Shown: positions 44,959-53,988, counted from the first letter of the stretch. The stretch: DNA of 64,000 nt from SHYR01 sp036013055 (GCA_036013055.1 DASCQM010000006.1:1-64000); one strand, 5' to 3'. Made by a program: numbers and translations. The notes: generated by a model from the sequence alone, not told the origin.

Positions 44959-45422
44959 GCTCGCCCCGCCCGCGAGGAGAAGACGAACTGACGCGTCAGC
45001 CCGAAGTTGACGAGCGTCGATGCGGCGATGCCGAGGAGCTGCGTGTGGATCTCGGGTACCCCGAGGGCCGCCTCACCGACCCACTGCGAAGCGGAGTGAG
45101 TGGTGAGCGCGATCAGTTGCACGACGACGTAGCGCGGACCGCTCGTCGCGACCGAAGCGCTGGAGCGGAACGTCCACCCTCGGGTCAGTGCGAAGCCGGG
45201 TACGGCTCCGGCGATGAACCCGAGCACGCCCGCGAGCATGAAGTGAAGCGAGAGTCCCGAGAAGAGCGCGAGGAAGACCGCGTAACTGATCGCGGTCTTG
45301 ATCGCGCCGACGACGATGAAGCGGCCGAACTCGCCGGCAAGCAGCGAGAGCGCCCGGCTCGGTGGTTCGTCGGCGCTCAACGCGCTGCCTCCACGGGTGC
45401 GGCCACGGCGAGTGATCGTCAC
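44955..45422 (-). CDS. GtrA-like membrane protein
   Basis: A 155-residue GtrA family protein with four hydrophobic segments (GEFGRFIVVGAIKTAISYAVFLALF at the start; AASTLVNFGLTRQFVF at the end is the family signature). GtrA proteins are thought to flip polyprenyl-phosphate-linked sugars across the membrane. The four-base overlap with the GT-C fusion gene fits: GtrA supplies the lipid-linked sugar that the GT-C domain transfers. Confidence 0.87.
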   Translation of the reverse strand: MTITRRGRTRGGSALSADEPPSRALSLLAGEFGRFIVVGAIKTAISYAVFLALFSGLSLHFMLAGVLGFIAGAVPGFALTRGWTFRSSASVATSGPRYVVVQLIALTTHSASQWVGEAALGVPEIHTQLLGIAASTLVNFGLTRQFVFSSRAGRA

Positions 45423-45448
45423 GCGCTGCGCCTGCTGGTCACGCCGGC

Positions 45449-46219
45449 TTACGCGTGCTTCGCGAGGAAGGCGGCGAGCACGGGGTTGTACTTGTCTGGT
45501 TGCTCCCAGTAGACGGAGTGACCCGCGCCGGGGAACTCCTCCATCTCGGACCCGTCGACGACCGCCTGCACCTCGCGTACGAACTCGGGCGCGACCACCG
45601 GATCCTCGGAGCCGACGATGAAGAGCGTCGGCGGGGCGAGCGCGGCGATCTGCTCTTCGGTGAGCGGCTCGACGGGGGCGGTCGCTTCGCGCGGCGGGTT
45701 GAGGGCCTGTGCCTGACCGTAGAGGAAGGTCATCTCGGGGCTACCGGTGATGAAGCCCTGAGCCATGTAGCCCCGGAGCAGCGTCCCGGATTCAGCGGCC
45801 GCAGCGAGGTTCTTCTCACGCGAAACCGCACGACGCTCAGCGAGGTCGGCCCACGAGAAGACGCCCAGGGTGTCCGACATCACCAGCGCCCAGACGCGGT
45901 CCGGGTGCGCGAGCGCGAACTGCGAGGCGGTGCGTCCGCCCATCGACTGTGCGACGAGCGCCGCCGATGCGATGCCGAGGTGGTCGAGCAGCGCTTCGAG
46001 GTCGGCGGCGAAACTCTCGCTGCCGGAACCGTCTGGATCGGTCGATCGTCCAAATCCGCGGTGGTCGATCGTGATGCAGCGGTAGCGCTGGCTGAACGAC
46101 GGCACCTGTTGCCACCAGGAGATGTGGTTGCCACCCGCGCCGTGCAGGAAGATGACCGCCGGGCCCTCGCCGTGTGACTCGTAGTAGAGGTCGGCCCCGT
46201 TGAGCTGCTCGATCGGCAT
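45449..46219 (-). CDS. alpha/beta-hydrolase
   Basis: A 256-residue alpha/beta-hydrolase (VIFLHGAGGNHISWWQQVP, DHRGFGRS). The nucleophile Ser92 is in AQSMGG, the acid region is GSEDPVVAP, and the catalytic His is in GAGHSVYWEQ. It resembles carboxylesterases and 3-oxoadipate enol-lactonase-like proteins; substrate unknown. AGGAGGA precedes the ATG at 46219. Confidence 0.85.
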   Translation of the reverse strand: MPIEQLNGADLYYESHGEGPAVIFLHGAGGNHISWWQQVPSFSQRYRCITIDHRGFGRSTDPDGSGSESFAADLEALLDHLGIASAALVAQSMGGRTASQFALAHPDRVWALVMSDTLGVFSWADLAERRAVSREKNLAAAAESGTLLRGYMAQGFITGSPEMTFLYGQAQALNPPREATAPVEPLTEEQIAALAPPTLFIVGSEDPVVAPEFVREVQAVVDGSEMEEFPGAGHSVYWEQPDKYNPVLAAFLAKHA

Positions 46220-46322
46220 CAGTTCCTCCTCGCTGCTCGTCCGTTCGATCCAGGCGTACTGTACCCGGTCGCGCCGTATGCGGTCGCGCAATCGGCGGTC
46301 GATTTCGCGCTTCGTCGCTCTG

Positions 46323-46961
46323 CTATTCGTCGCTCTCCCGTTCGTCGCTCAGTCGCAGGCGTGGCAGGTGCCAGAGGCCCGTCTGCCCGACCCCGGCGAC
46401 GGCAGCCGCCAGCAGTGCGCCGGCAGCGGTGACCCATTCGACGTCGATCGCCTGCTCGGCGAGCACATAGGTCAGCGCACCACCGGCAACTGCGCCGGTG
46501 GCGTTCATCTCTGAGTGCAGCACCCGTGGCACGTTCGATGCGAGCACGTCGCGCAGCACGCCGCCGCCGGTCGCGGTCAGCACCGCGAGGATCACGGCGG
46601 CGGCCCAGTTGAGATCGGCGTCTCACGCGATCAACGCGCCGGCCGTCGCAAACGCACCGGTGCCGATCGCGTCGTCGGCCTTCATCACGGTATCGGGTGT
46701 CTCCCAGCCGGCCGCGCCGGCACCGATCGCGACCAGCGAAGAGACGACCGCGATCACGAGGTAGTCGTCCGCGATGAAGACGCGCGGCACGTCGCCGATC
46801 ACGACATCGCGGATCACGCCCCCGCCGACGGCCGTGACGAGCCCGAGCGCGAGCAGGCCGAACACGTCCATGTGGGCGCGCAGGCCGACGGCGACACCGG
46901 AGATCGCGAACGCGGCGATCCCGATACGGTCAGCGGCGGCGACGAGGTCGAGCAGTGCCAT
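46323..46961 (-). pseudogene. TRIC/UPF0126 cation channel with in-frame stop
   Basis: A trimeric intracellular cation channel family protein (PF03458), 212 codons, with the two repeats GGGVIRDVVIGDVPRVF and GGGVLRDVLASNVPRVL. An in-frame TGA at 46623-46625 interrupts it between GAFATAGALIA and DADLNWAAAVILAVLTATGGG, in the second repeat's helix. Both sides are in the same frame and otherwise intact. The family has no Cys at this point, so selenocysteine is unlikely. A nonsense mutation or base error is more likely. Confidence 0.75.
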
Positions 46962-47014
46962 CGGTGAGCACAGCCTACCGCCGGTCGTGCCCTACGGGCC
47001 GCATCACGGCGCTC

Positions 47015-47428
47015 CTATGCGGGGCTCGCGGTCCGCTCCGGAACTTGGTCGGTATCGCGAGGAGCGAACCGTTCGACGGTCGCCAGCAGGTTGGCCGTCT
47101 CGAACGGCATCTGGATCAGCGCGCGCGCGCCGCGCTCGACCGCCTCCTGCTCGATGGTGTGACCGCTGACCATCACCACCGCGAGGCCCGGGTCGCGCTT
47201 GAGAAGCGCTGAGAGCGTCTCCCAGCCGTCCGGCTGGGGCATCTTCACGTCGAGCAGCACCAGATCGAATCGATGCTCCGCCGCGAGATTGATTGCTTCC
47301 TGCCCTCCGCCCGCGCCGGTGACGTCGTATCCGCGACCCGCGAGTGTGCCGACGACTACCTCGGCGACGATCGGTTCGTCGTCGACGACGAGGATGCACG
47401 GTCTCTGCTCTGGCTGAAGCATGTTCAT
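47015..47428 (-). CDS. stand-alone response regulator receiver domain
   Basis: A 137-residue CheY-like receiver. Asp60 is the phospho-acceptor (VLLDVKMP), acidic residues are in VVDDEP, and the Ser of VMVSGH sits at the Thr/Ser switch. The conserved Lys before the C-terminal Pro-Phe is Met (IQMPF), which normally lowers phospho-dependent activation. There is no output domain; the tail ERFAPRDTDQVPERTASPA is probably disordered. No histidine kinase is adjacent. Confidence 0.83.
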   Translation of the reverse strand: MNMLQPEQRPCILVVDDEPIVAEVVVGTLAGRGYDVTGAGGGQEAINLAAEHRFDLVLLDVKMPQPDGWETLSALLKRDPGLAVVMVSGHTIEQEAVERGARALIQMPFETANLLATVERFAPRDTDQVPERTASPA

Positions 47429-47608
47429 CTGTGTCGATTCCTCGAGTGGAGAGTGAGGTTCATCGTTGTTTGGGCTCTTGCGAGCGTCAGGCTCACGGAA
47501 GCTGAGCGACGACGGTAATCGATTTGCTGACTTTCTGCACTACATTCTTTATATATTCTGTTTCGGCAGTCGGCTGGTAGCATGCCGGGAGCGAGAACGG
47601 GGCCCGGC
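47429..47608. promoter_or_regulatory. AT-rich divergent intergenic region
   Basis: The 180-base gap between the receiver gene and the thiolase-like gene includes an AT-rich stretch at 47520-47565, unusual for this DNA. It contains TATATT at 47552-47557 (plus strand) and TATAAA on the minus strand. These could be -10 boxes for the two divergent genes, but no convincing -35 elements are seen at standard spacing. Confidence 0.35.
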
Positions 47609-48727
47609 ATGAGTCTTCAGAACAGCGTGGCGATCGCCGGCATTGGCGAGACTGACTACTCACGCGAGTCTGGCCGCGGTGAGCTGCGGCTCGCACTCGA
47701 AGCGATCTTCGCGGCGCTCGACGACGCCGGAATAGACCCGTCCGAGGTCGACGGGCTGATGCGCTGGTCCGTCGACACGAGCGCGGAGGCCACCGTGGCC
47801 GCGAACCTCGGCGTGAATGACCTCGCGTGGTTTGGCGAGGTGAACCAGGCGGGGAACGTGGGCGCGGCGCTGGTGGCGCACGCGGCCTCTGCGATCCACG
47901 CCGGACTGGCGAACGTGGTCGTGATCTACCGCGCGATGAACGGGCGCTCCGGCCGCCGCTACGGCCGCGGTGACGTGACCGGTCGCGCCGGTCGGGGTGC
48001 GGCGGCGTTCACCGAGCCGTTCGGCATGCTCACGCCGCAGCATGGGCTGGCGATGACCACGCGACGGCGGATGCACGAGACGGGCGTCACCAGCCGCCAG
48101 TTCGGCATGGTCGCCGTGACCGAGCGTGCTCACGCGAACCGCAACCCGCGCGCGACGTTCTATGACCAGCCGCTGACGATCGAGGACCATCAGGCATCGC
48201 GGTTCATCGTCGAGCCGCTACACCTCTTCGACTGCTGCCTGGAGACGGATGGCGGTGGCGCGCTCGTGCTCACGTCGGCGGAGCGCGCTCGCGATCGCGG
48301 CGGCCCGACGGCGCTGATCCGCACGACCGCGCAGTCCGGGCCGGGCACCGCCGGCGGCACCGTGCCTCGCCTCGCATCTCGCCTCTTCGCGCAGGCCGGG
48401 ATCGCCCCTTCCGACGTCGATGTCGTGCAGATCTACGACCACTTCTCGCCGTTCGTGATCTTCGCGCTGGAGGACTACGGCTTCGTCGAGCGCGGCGAGG
48501 GCGGGCGCTTCGTCGAAGACGGCGGCATGGCATGGGACGGTGGCTCGCTGCCGGTCAACACGTCGGGTGGTCACCTCTCGGAGGCGTACATGCAGGGCAT
48601 GAACCAATTACTCGAAGGCGTGCGGCAGGCGCGCGGCGAGTCGACATCGCAGGTCGCGGACGCGCAGTTCTCCTTCGTCGATACCGGCATTGGCACGGGC
48701 GCGGTGATCTTCGAGCGGGGCGAGTGA
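47609..48727 (+). CDS. thiolase-like (Ltp2-type) protein lacking the nucleophile cysteine
   Basis: A 372-residue thiolase-fold protein homologous to the one at 28117. The nucleophile Cys region reads EVNQAGNVGAAL with no Cys. The IYDHFSPF Tyr motif and NTSGGHLSEAYMQGMNQL are present. A DUF35 gene follows with a one-base overlap (TGATG). By analogy with Ltp2-ChsH2 this pair is more likely an aldolase complex than a thiolase. The ATG at 47609 is preferred; an in-frame ATG at 47582 would add nine residues. Confidence 0.82.
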   Translation: MSLQNSVAIAGIGETDYSRESGRGELRLALEAIFAALDDAGIDPSEVDGLMRWSVDTSAEATVAANLGVNDLAWFGEVNQAGNVGAALVAHAASAIHAGLANVVVIYRAMNGRSGRRYGRGDVTGRAGRGAAAFTEPFGMLTPQHGLAMTTRRRMHETGVTSRQFGMVAVTERAHANRNPRATFYDQPLTIEDHQASRFIVEPLHLFDCCLETDGGGALVLTSAERARDRGGPTALIRTTAQSGPGTAGGTVPRLASRLFAQAGIAPSDVDVVQIYDHFSPFVIFALEDYGFVERGEGGRFVEDGGMAWDGGSLPVNTSGGHLSEAYMQGMNQLLEGVRQARGESTSQVADAQFSFVDTGIGTGAVIFERGE

Positions 48728-49152
48728 TGGCCGAGTGGGAGCTCAACCGCCCGGAACGATTGCCGCTGCCGCAGCCGGACGAGGAGGCGGAGCCGTTCTT
48801 CGCCGCTCTGCTTGAGGAGAAGCTGCTGCTACAGCGTTGCGCGAACTGTGGCCAGCTCAGCCACCCGCCGAGGATGGCCTGCGCGCAGTGCCACTCGTTC
48901 GACTTTGAGTGGTCGCAGGTTTCGGGACGAGGCACCGTCTACTCGTATGCCGTGACGCATCAGCCGATTCATCCGGCGCTCGTCGATCACACGCCGTTCG
49001 CGACGGTGCAGATCGAGCTCGAAGAGGGTCCGCGAATGACATCGAACCTGATCGATGTGCCGCCAGACGAGATCGAGATCGGCATGGCAGTCGAGGTCGT
49101 ATTCGAACGCGTCACCGACGAGGTCACGCTGCCGCTCTTCAAGCGAGCCTGA
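48727..49152 (+). CDS. DUF35 OB-fold/zinc-ribbon acyl-CoA-binding protein
   Basis: 141 residues: a short N-terminal helix, the zinc ribbon CANCGQLSHPPRMACAQC and the OB-fold domain (GRGTVYSYAVTHQPIHPALVDHTPFATVQIELEEGPRMTSNL). The start overlaps the stop codon of the upstream thiolase-like gene, so the two are coupled. It matches the 27698-28120 protein in all motifs. A probable acyl-CoA-binding partner of the thiolase-like protein. Confidence 0.88.
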   Translation: MAEWELNRPERLPLPQPDEEAEPFFAALLEEKLLLQRCANCGQLSHPPRMACAQCHSFDFEWSQVSGRGTVYSYAVTHQPIHPALVDHTPFATVQIELEEGPRMTSNLIDVPPDEIEIGMAVEVVFERVTDEVTLPLFKRA

Positions 49153-49214
49153 TCGCGCACGCTTGCGGGCCCTCGGTGCTGCGGTGCAGGCGCTGGCATT
49201 GCTATCGTGGGTGA

Positions 49215-49877
49215 GTGAAACCGTGGGAGACGCTCGCCACCGCAACGACGCCTGACGGCAGCACGCTCGAGCTGCGCCGCCATGACCGCGACTACGTGAT
49301 CCGCGCCGATGGCTACGACCTGATGGTCAGCCGCGCGCACGGTTCCGAGTCCGCGATGATGGCCCTCGCGTGCCCGCAGCCGTCGTCGGACGCCTGCGTG
49401 CTCGTCGGTGGTCTCGGCATGGGCTACACGCTGGCGGCGACGCTCGACCTGCTGCCGGAGAGCGCGTCGGTGGTCGTCGGCGAGTTGATCCCGGAGGTCG
49501 TCGAGTGGAATCGCGGCGTGCTCGGTCCGCTCGCAGGCCACCCGCTCGACGACCCACGCAGCGAGGTCGTCGAGGGCGACATCGTCGACGTGATCGATGG
49601 CAACCAATCGCGCTTCGACGCGATCCTGCTCGATGTCGACAACGGCCCGGATTCGTTCACGCAGCCCGCCAATTCACGCCTCTACACGCGCGCAGGCCTC
49701 GCCGCCGCACGCGCCGCCTTGCGACCCGGCGGCGCGCTGGCCGTCTGGTCCGTGGGCCAAGAGCCGACGTTTGAGCGGCGCCTGCGTGCTGCGGGGTTCG
49801 AGCCCTCGACGCATTCGCTGAACGCACGCGGCAAGCGTGGTCGCCGCCACGTCGTATTCGTCGGTCGCAAGCTGTAG
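49215..49877 (+). CDS. spermidine synthase-like methyltransferase-fold protein
   Basis: 220 residues, GTG start. The Rossmann core has VLVGGLGMGYTLAATL, VVVGELIPEVVEWNR, GDIVDVI and ILLDVDNGPD, in the order of spermidine synthases (SpeE). It lacks the typical N-terminal beta domain and clear polyamine-binding residues, so it may be a related SAM-dependent enzyme. Stand-alone gene between the DUF35 gene and a PIG-L deacetylase. Confidence 0.75.
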   Translation: MKPWETLATATTPDGSTLELRRHDRDYVIRADGYDLMVSRAHGSESAMMALACPQPSSDACVLVGGLGMGYTLAATLDLLPESASVVVGELIPEVVEWNRGVLGPLAGHPLDDPRSEVVEGDIVDVIDGNQSRFDAILLDVDNGPDSFTQPANSRLYTRAGLAAARAALRPGGALAVWSVGQEPTFERRLRAAGFEPSTHSLNARGKRGRRHVVFVGRKL

Positions 49878-49985
49878 CGGTCGCTCGTCCGCATCGAGGT
49901 TTACCGCGACCGGAGGACGTGACACCGTGTCCGCTGGTCTGACGCGTGGCGTCGGAGTTGGTACGGGATCAGGTAGGAATTCAAG

Positions 49986-50852
49986 ATGGCAGACGGCAAC
50001 GTCGTTGGTGTGACTGGCAAGCGGATCCTTGCGATCTACGGGCATCCGGATGACGAGGGGCAGATCACCGGCACGATGGCGGCGTTCCTCGACGCCGGCA
50101 ACGAGGTGACGCTGCTCTGCGCGACGCGCGGCGAGGTCGGCGAGATCAGCGACCCCGCGCTATCGACGCCGGAGACGCTGGGCTACACCCGCGAACTGGA
50201 ACTCCGAGCCTCGATGGCGCAGATCGGGCTCGCTGATGTGCGCTTCCTCCCGTTCCGCGATAGCGGCATGGACGGCACGCCGGAGAACGAGGACGAGCGC
50301 TGCTGGCACCAGCAGCCGCCGGAGGTCGCCGTTCCCGCCGTGCTCAGCGTGATGCGCGACGTGCGCCCGCACCTCGTCTTCACGTGGCAGGCAGATGGGG
50401 GCTACGGCCACCCCGACCACATCGCCGCCCACAACCACACGATAGCGGCCTTTGAGGCCTGCGCCGACGCGGATGCGTATCCGGAGAGCGGTGAGCCGTG
50501 GCAGCCGGAGCGGCTCTTCTGGGGCGCGCGCATGATGGGCGGGTTCGCCAAGGTGCGCTTCGAGATGGAGAAACGCGGGCTGCTCGATGAGCCGATTACC
50601 GACGAGCAGCGCGAACGTTTCGAGGAGATGCTGTCGAAGCCGCAGCCGACGGTGAGCGTCACCGTCGACACGCGCGCGTACATCGCGATGAAGCGTCGGG
50701 CGTCCTCGATGCACCGCTCGCAGTTCGGCGAGAGCGGGATGTTCTCGCGGGTGTCGGACGACCTGCTGGACGAGGTCTACGGCACGGAGCGCTTCTACCA
50801 GGCGCGGCCGGAGTGGCCCGAGGAGCAGGAGCCGACCGAGGGCTTCGCCTAG
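49986..50852 (+). CDS. PIG-L/LmbE (MshB-like) zinc deacetylase
   Basis: A 288-residue LmbE-like N-deacetylase. The zinc motif HPDDE lies in IYGHPDDEGQ, and the second motif GHPDHIAAH carries the third ligand. ATRGEVGEISDP and FRDSGMDGT are typical of MshB-like members that deacetylate N-acetylglucosaminyl compounds (mycothiol, bacillithiol or glycolipid precursors). The substrate is not fixed by sequence. TAGGAA is upstream of the ATG. Confidence 0.85.
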   Translation: MADGNVVGVTGKRILAIYGHPDDEGQITGTMAAFLDAGNEVTLLCATRGEVGEISDPALSTPETLGYTRELELRASMAQIGLADVRFLPFRDSGMDGTPENEDERCWHQQPPEVAVPAVLSVMRDVRPHLVFTWQADGGYGHPDHIAAHNHTIAAFEACADADAYPESGEPWQPERLFWGARMMGGFAKVRFEMEKRGLLDEPITDEQRERFEEMLSKPQPTVSVTVDTRAYIAMKRRASSMHRSQFGESGMFSRVSDDLLDEVYGTERFYQARPEWPEEQEPTEGFA

Positions 50853-50901
50853 CGCGATCGAGGTTCGGCTAACGGCACTGCACGCAGGATGCGGGGAAGC
50901 G

Positions 50902-51294
50902 ATGACCGAACGATTTGTCCCATCGAGATCTGACTACGCGTTCTCGTTCGAGGTCGTCGATCGGGACGACGACTTCGTGCGCTGCCGCGTTCCGTTCAGC
51001 GAGGAGCTAACGAACACCGTCGGCAGCGTGCAGGCCGGGCTGATGATCTGGCTCGCCGACCTCGCTGCCACGACGCTCGCAGGTGACCGCGCCGAGATCG
51101 ACGACGACGGCAGCGGCTTCCCTCTGCTGCTCGACCTGCACGCGAGCCTGCTCTCGAATCAGCGCGAGGGCGACATCTTCGCGGAGGCGCGCATCGTTCG
51201 TCAGGGTCGCCGCGTCACCGTCGTGCGTACGCGCGTGACCGGCCCCGACGACACGACGCTCGCCGAGGTCACGACGACCCACCTCGCTGCCTGA
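50902..51294 (+). CDS. hotdog thioesterase (PaaI-like)
   Basis: 130 residues with a hotdog core (VGSVQAGLMIWLADLAATTLAGD, LLLDLHASLLSNQREGDIFAEARIVRQGRRVTVVRTRV). The central helix starts GSVQAGLMIWLAD, where PaaI-type thioesterases have HGG..A..D; the acidic Asp is present but the HGG is changed to VQAG. Acyl-CoA thioesterase is likely, but a non-catalytic role is possible. It is 50 bases after the PIG-L gene, so probably the same transcript. Confidence 0.75.
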   Translation: MTERFVPSRSDYAFSFEVVDRDDDFVRCRVPFSEELTNTVGSVQAGLMIWLADLAATTLAGDRAEIDDDGSGFPLLLDLHASLLSNQREGDIFAEARIVRQGRRVTVVRTRVTGPDDTTLAEVTTTHLAA

Positions 51295-51328
51295 CACTGC
51301 CGTCTGACGCACCTGTCGGCGCGACGAG

Positions 51329-51727
51329 TCACTCGCCGCCGAGCACCCGTTCCGGTGTGACGCTGAGCACGACGCGCTGCAACTCGTCGAGGCGCTGTGA
51401 GAAGCGATCGAGGTCGTAGTCGTCCGGCAGCGGGTCGCCCTGGTGCGCGCGGATCGCGATGATCGCCTCGTCCCGCGCCTTGCCCTCGAGGATCTCGCCG
51501 CTACCGTAGACGATCACCTGCGCGCGGCCGTCGGGCACGAGCACGGAGACGCGCGGCTGTCGCAGCACGTTCCAGTACTTCGCGCGGTCCTTCGTGATCG
51601 AAGTCAGCAGCCGCTCGCCGTCGTAGAGGTAGGTGACCGTCGAGAGCTGCGGTGAGCCGTCCTTGCGACCGGTTCCGAGCACGCAGAGCTGGTGCGCCGC
51701 GAGGTAGTCCGCCTGCTCGGGCGTCAC
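51329..51727 (-). CDS. PNPOx-like split beta-barrel (F420/FMN) protein
   Basis: 132 residues of the pyridoxamine 5'-phosphate oxidase-like/F420-dependent oxidoreductase fold (LCVLGTGRKDGSPQLSTVTYLYDGERLLTSITKDRAKYWNVLRQPRVSVLV). These bind FMN or F420. The start is GTG at 51727, which overlaps the stop codon of the upstream LLM-class gene by four bases (GTGA). This coupling of two F420-type proteins suggests a joint redox function. Confidence 0.82.
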   Translation of the reverse strand: MTPEQADYLAAHQLCVLGTGRKDGSPQLSTVTYLYDGERLLTSITKDRAKYWNVLRQPRVSVLVPDGRAQVIVYGSGEILEGKARDEAIIAIRAHQGDPLPDDYDLDRFSQRLDELQRVVLSVTPERVLGGE

Positions 51728-52770
51728 GACTGCGCGGCGGGCGCGCACGCCTGCATCACCGCGCGCACCGCGTCGAGACCGGGTTTCGCAGCGACCACGC
51801 GCACGACGGCGACATCGAGACCCTCCGCGAGCTTGCGGAAGTGGTCGTATGCGCCGTCCGGCGTGCCGTAGTAGCCGACGCTGAGCAGCAGGTCGTCGGA
51901 CGCCGCCGCGTTCAGCTCCTCTTGCGTCGCGCCCCCATCGCGCATCTTGTCGAGCTCGGCCAACTCGTCCGCGAAACCCATGCGGTCGAAGTGGGGGCGG
52001 TAGCCGAAGCGGGCGTCGCGACCGACGCCTGCCGGACCCATCGCGTAGCCGATCGTGGCGCGGGCAAGACCCGCGCGCGCCACATCGACGTCGTCATCGA
52101 CGCAGATGCGGATGTACTCGTGCAGCGGCACGGAGCCCGCCTCGCGGCCCGCGATCTTCGCGCCGGCGTCGACGGTTTCGCGCGCGAGTGCGATTTGGTC
52201 GGGCGTGCACCAGTTGAGGCAGATGCCGTCGGCTGCTTCGCCGCCGAGCGCGAGCATCTTCGGGCCAAGCGCGCCAAGGTAGACGGGGGTCTGCGGCGGC
52301 GGGTCGATGCCGAGCTTCTGGCCCTGCACGGTCAGCGCCGGACCCTCGTAGTTCATCATCTCGCCGGCGAGCAGCCCGCGGACGGTGGTGAGGTAGTCGC
52401 GCATGATCGCCAGCGTGGAGCCGCTGCGGATGCCCATCGCCTTGCGGAACGCGGCGCGGTAGACCTGCCCCGAGCCGATGCCGAGTACGAAGCGCCCGTT
52501 CGTCTGTGCGCCCAGCGTCCCGGCGCTCATCGCGAAGCCCATCGGCGTGCGGTAGGCGACGGGTGAGACGGAGATGCCCGTGCGCAGCCCCTCCGGTAAC
52601 ACGTCCTTGCTCGCCTGCCAGCGCATCTGGCACAGCTGGAACGAGTCGGGACCGGAGCCCTCGGGCGTCCAGATCTCGTCGTAGCCCTGCTCGGCCGCTT
52701 CACGGCCCAGCGCGACCTGGTCCTCGTAGCTGAGCCCAAGCGTGAAGTCGAGTCCAACGCCGATGTTCAT
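51724..52770 (-). CDS. luciferase-like (LLM class) F420-type oxidoreductase
   Basis: A 348-residue TIM-barrel oxidoreductase (GYDEIWTPEGSGPDSF, GRFVLGIGSGQVYRAAFRKAMG, PPQTPVYLGALGPKMLALGGEAADG). The LGALGPKM.LGGE.ADG segment is typical of F420-dependent LLM enzymes. Substrate unknown. First gene of a two-gene unit with a PNPOx-like protein. Confidence 0.86.
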   Translation of the reverse strand: MNIGVGLDFTLGLSYEDQVALGREAAEQGYDEIWTPEGSGPDSFQLCQMRWQASKDVLPEGLRTGISVSPVAYRTPMGFAMSAGTLGAQTNGRFVLGIGSGQVYRAAFRKAMGIRSGSTLAIMRDYLTTVRGLLAGEMMNYEGPALTVQGQKLGIDPPPQTPVYLGALGPKMLALGGEAADGICLNWCTPDQIALARETVDAGAKIAGREAGSVPLHEYIRICVDDDVDVARAGLARATIGYAMGPAGVGRDARFGYRPHFDRMGFADELAELDKMRDGGATQEELNAAASDDLLLSVGYYGTPDGAYDHFRKLAEGLDVAVVRVVAAKPGLDAVRAVMQACAPAAQS

Positions 52771-52892
52771 TCGTAAGTCCCTCTAGCCGTCGATGACGGT
52801 CGGTTCAGTTTGCGTTTGCCGTTGCTATCGATGTGATCGAGTGGCGCAATCGTACAGCGCGTGTCACGCGCGATGGTCAGCGCCGGCCGGTG

Positions 52893-53879
52893 TCAGGTCG
52901 TGACCCGATGCAGCCGGTGGCGGCCGGAGAGCCCCTTCAGCGTCACCGGGCGGCGCGCCTCGAACTGGAAGTCGCCACTCGATTCCACGAGCTCGCGCAG
53001 CAGCGACGAGACCAGCACCTCGCCGCCGGTGGCTCGACTGGCGATGCGCGAGGCCATCACGACCTGCGTCCCGAAGAAGTCATCGGCCTCCCGTACCGGT
53101 TCGCCCGTGTGGACGCCGGCACGCACGAGGATCGGGTGTTCCGCCCCCTCGTTGCGACGCGCGAGGCGGCGCTGGAACTCGATCGCGCAGGAGACGGTGT
53201 TCTTCGCCGAGCCGAAGACGAGCATGAAGCTGTCGCCCTCGTTCTTCACCTCCTGGCCGAAGTGCTCCGCCACGCAGTCGCGGATGATCTCGTTGTGCTC
53301 GCGCAGCAGCTCGACGTAACGCGTATCTCCCAGCGCGACGTTGAGCTCGGTCGAGTCCTCGATGTCGCTGAAGACGATCGTCACCGTGCCGGTCGGGAAG
53401 AGCCCTTCGAGCTCGGGCCGGTCGGCCCGCACGGAAATCGCGATCGACTCCATCGATGTCGGGAACGAGAGGCCCTCCGGCACCCGCGGGTCCGGCACCG
53501 ACTTGTGCAGGTGGGCGACGAGCCAGTGGCCGTCGTACTCCTCAAGCACGGCGGTCACGCGCAGGGACATCTGCTGCGTCTCACCGTCGGCGACCCACTC
53601 ACCGACGACCGCGGCGAGCACCCACGCGACCTTCTCGTGGACGGTCACATCCATGTTCTCGATCGTGTAGTCGAGCAAGGCCTCGGCATTGATGCGCTGC
53701 TCCATCTCGTCGATCGCATCGACGCCGAAGGCGATCTCCTTCGCGGCCGTGCCGACGGCGGACGTGTCGGGGCTGGGCACCCAGAGCGACCTGCGTTCCT
53801 GCGCGTTGCGGTACTCGCTGCTGAAGAGGTCCTCGAAGACCTCCCGAACCGCGGCCTCAGCGTTGACGTCGATGTTCAC
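52893..53879 (-). CDS. SnoaL-like domain fused to class III nucleotide cyclase
   Basis: 328 residues. The N-terminal half (1-150) looks like an NTF2/SnoaL-type domain (YTIENMDVTVHEKVAWVLAAVVGEW, VLEEYDGHWLVAHLHKSVP). The C-terminal cyclase has metal Asp in FSDIEDST and KNEGDS, with Lys in the ATP-selecting position. The transition-state Asn of VNxAAR is Val (VVMASRI), and Arg is kept. The start is taken as GTG at 53879; the frame stays open upstream, but that part opposes the divergent gene. A sensor domain of this kind could bind a small hydrophobic ligand. Confidence 0.8.
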   Translation of the reverse strand: MNIDVNAEAAVREVFEDLFSSEYRNAQERRSLWVPSPDTSAVGTAAKEIAFGVDAIDEMEQRINAEALLDYTIENMDVTVHEKVAWVLAAVVGEWVADGETQQMSLRVTAVLEEYDGHWLVAHLHKSVPDPRVPEGLSFPTSMESIAISVRADRPELEGLFPTGTVTIVFSDIEDSTELNVALGDTRYVELLREHNEIIRDCVAEHFGQEVKNEGDSFMLVFGSAKNTVSCAIEFQRRLARRNEGAEHPILVRAGVHTGEPVREADDFFGTQVVMASRIASRATGGEVLVSSLLRELVESSGDFQFEARRPVTLKGLSGRHRLHRVTT

Positions 53880-53988
53880 GTTGCGTTCATTCCTCGCCGG
53901 TACAGCTATCTGCGGGATGATAACGCGCGAGTTCGGCGGAGGTTCCCATCGGACGGGTGGTAGAGTGCGCACGCGCCAAGGAGCGAGG

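Noticed and set aside
46323..46961. Sec reading of the TGA in the TRIC gene
   Set aside because: The family has no Cys at that position and no SECIS-like hairpin follows. It is treated as a nonsense or base error.
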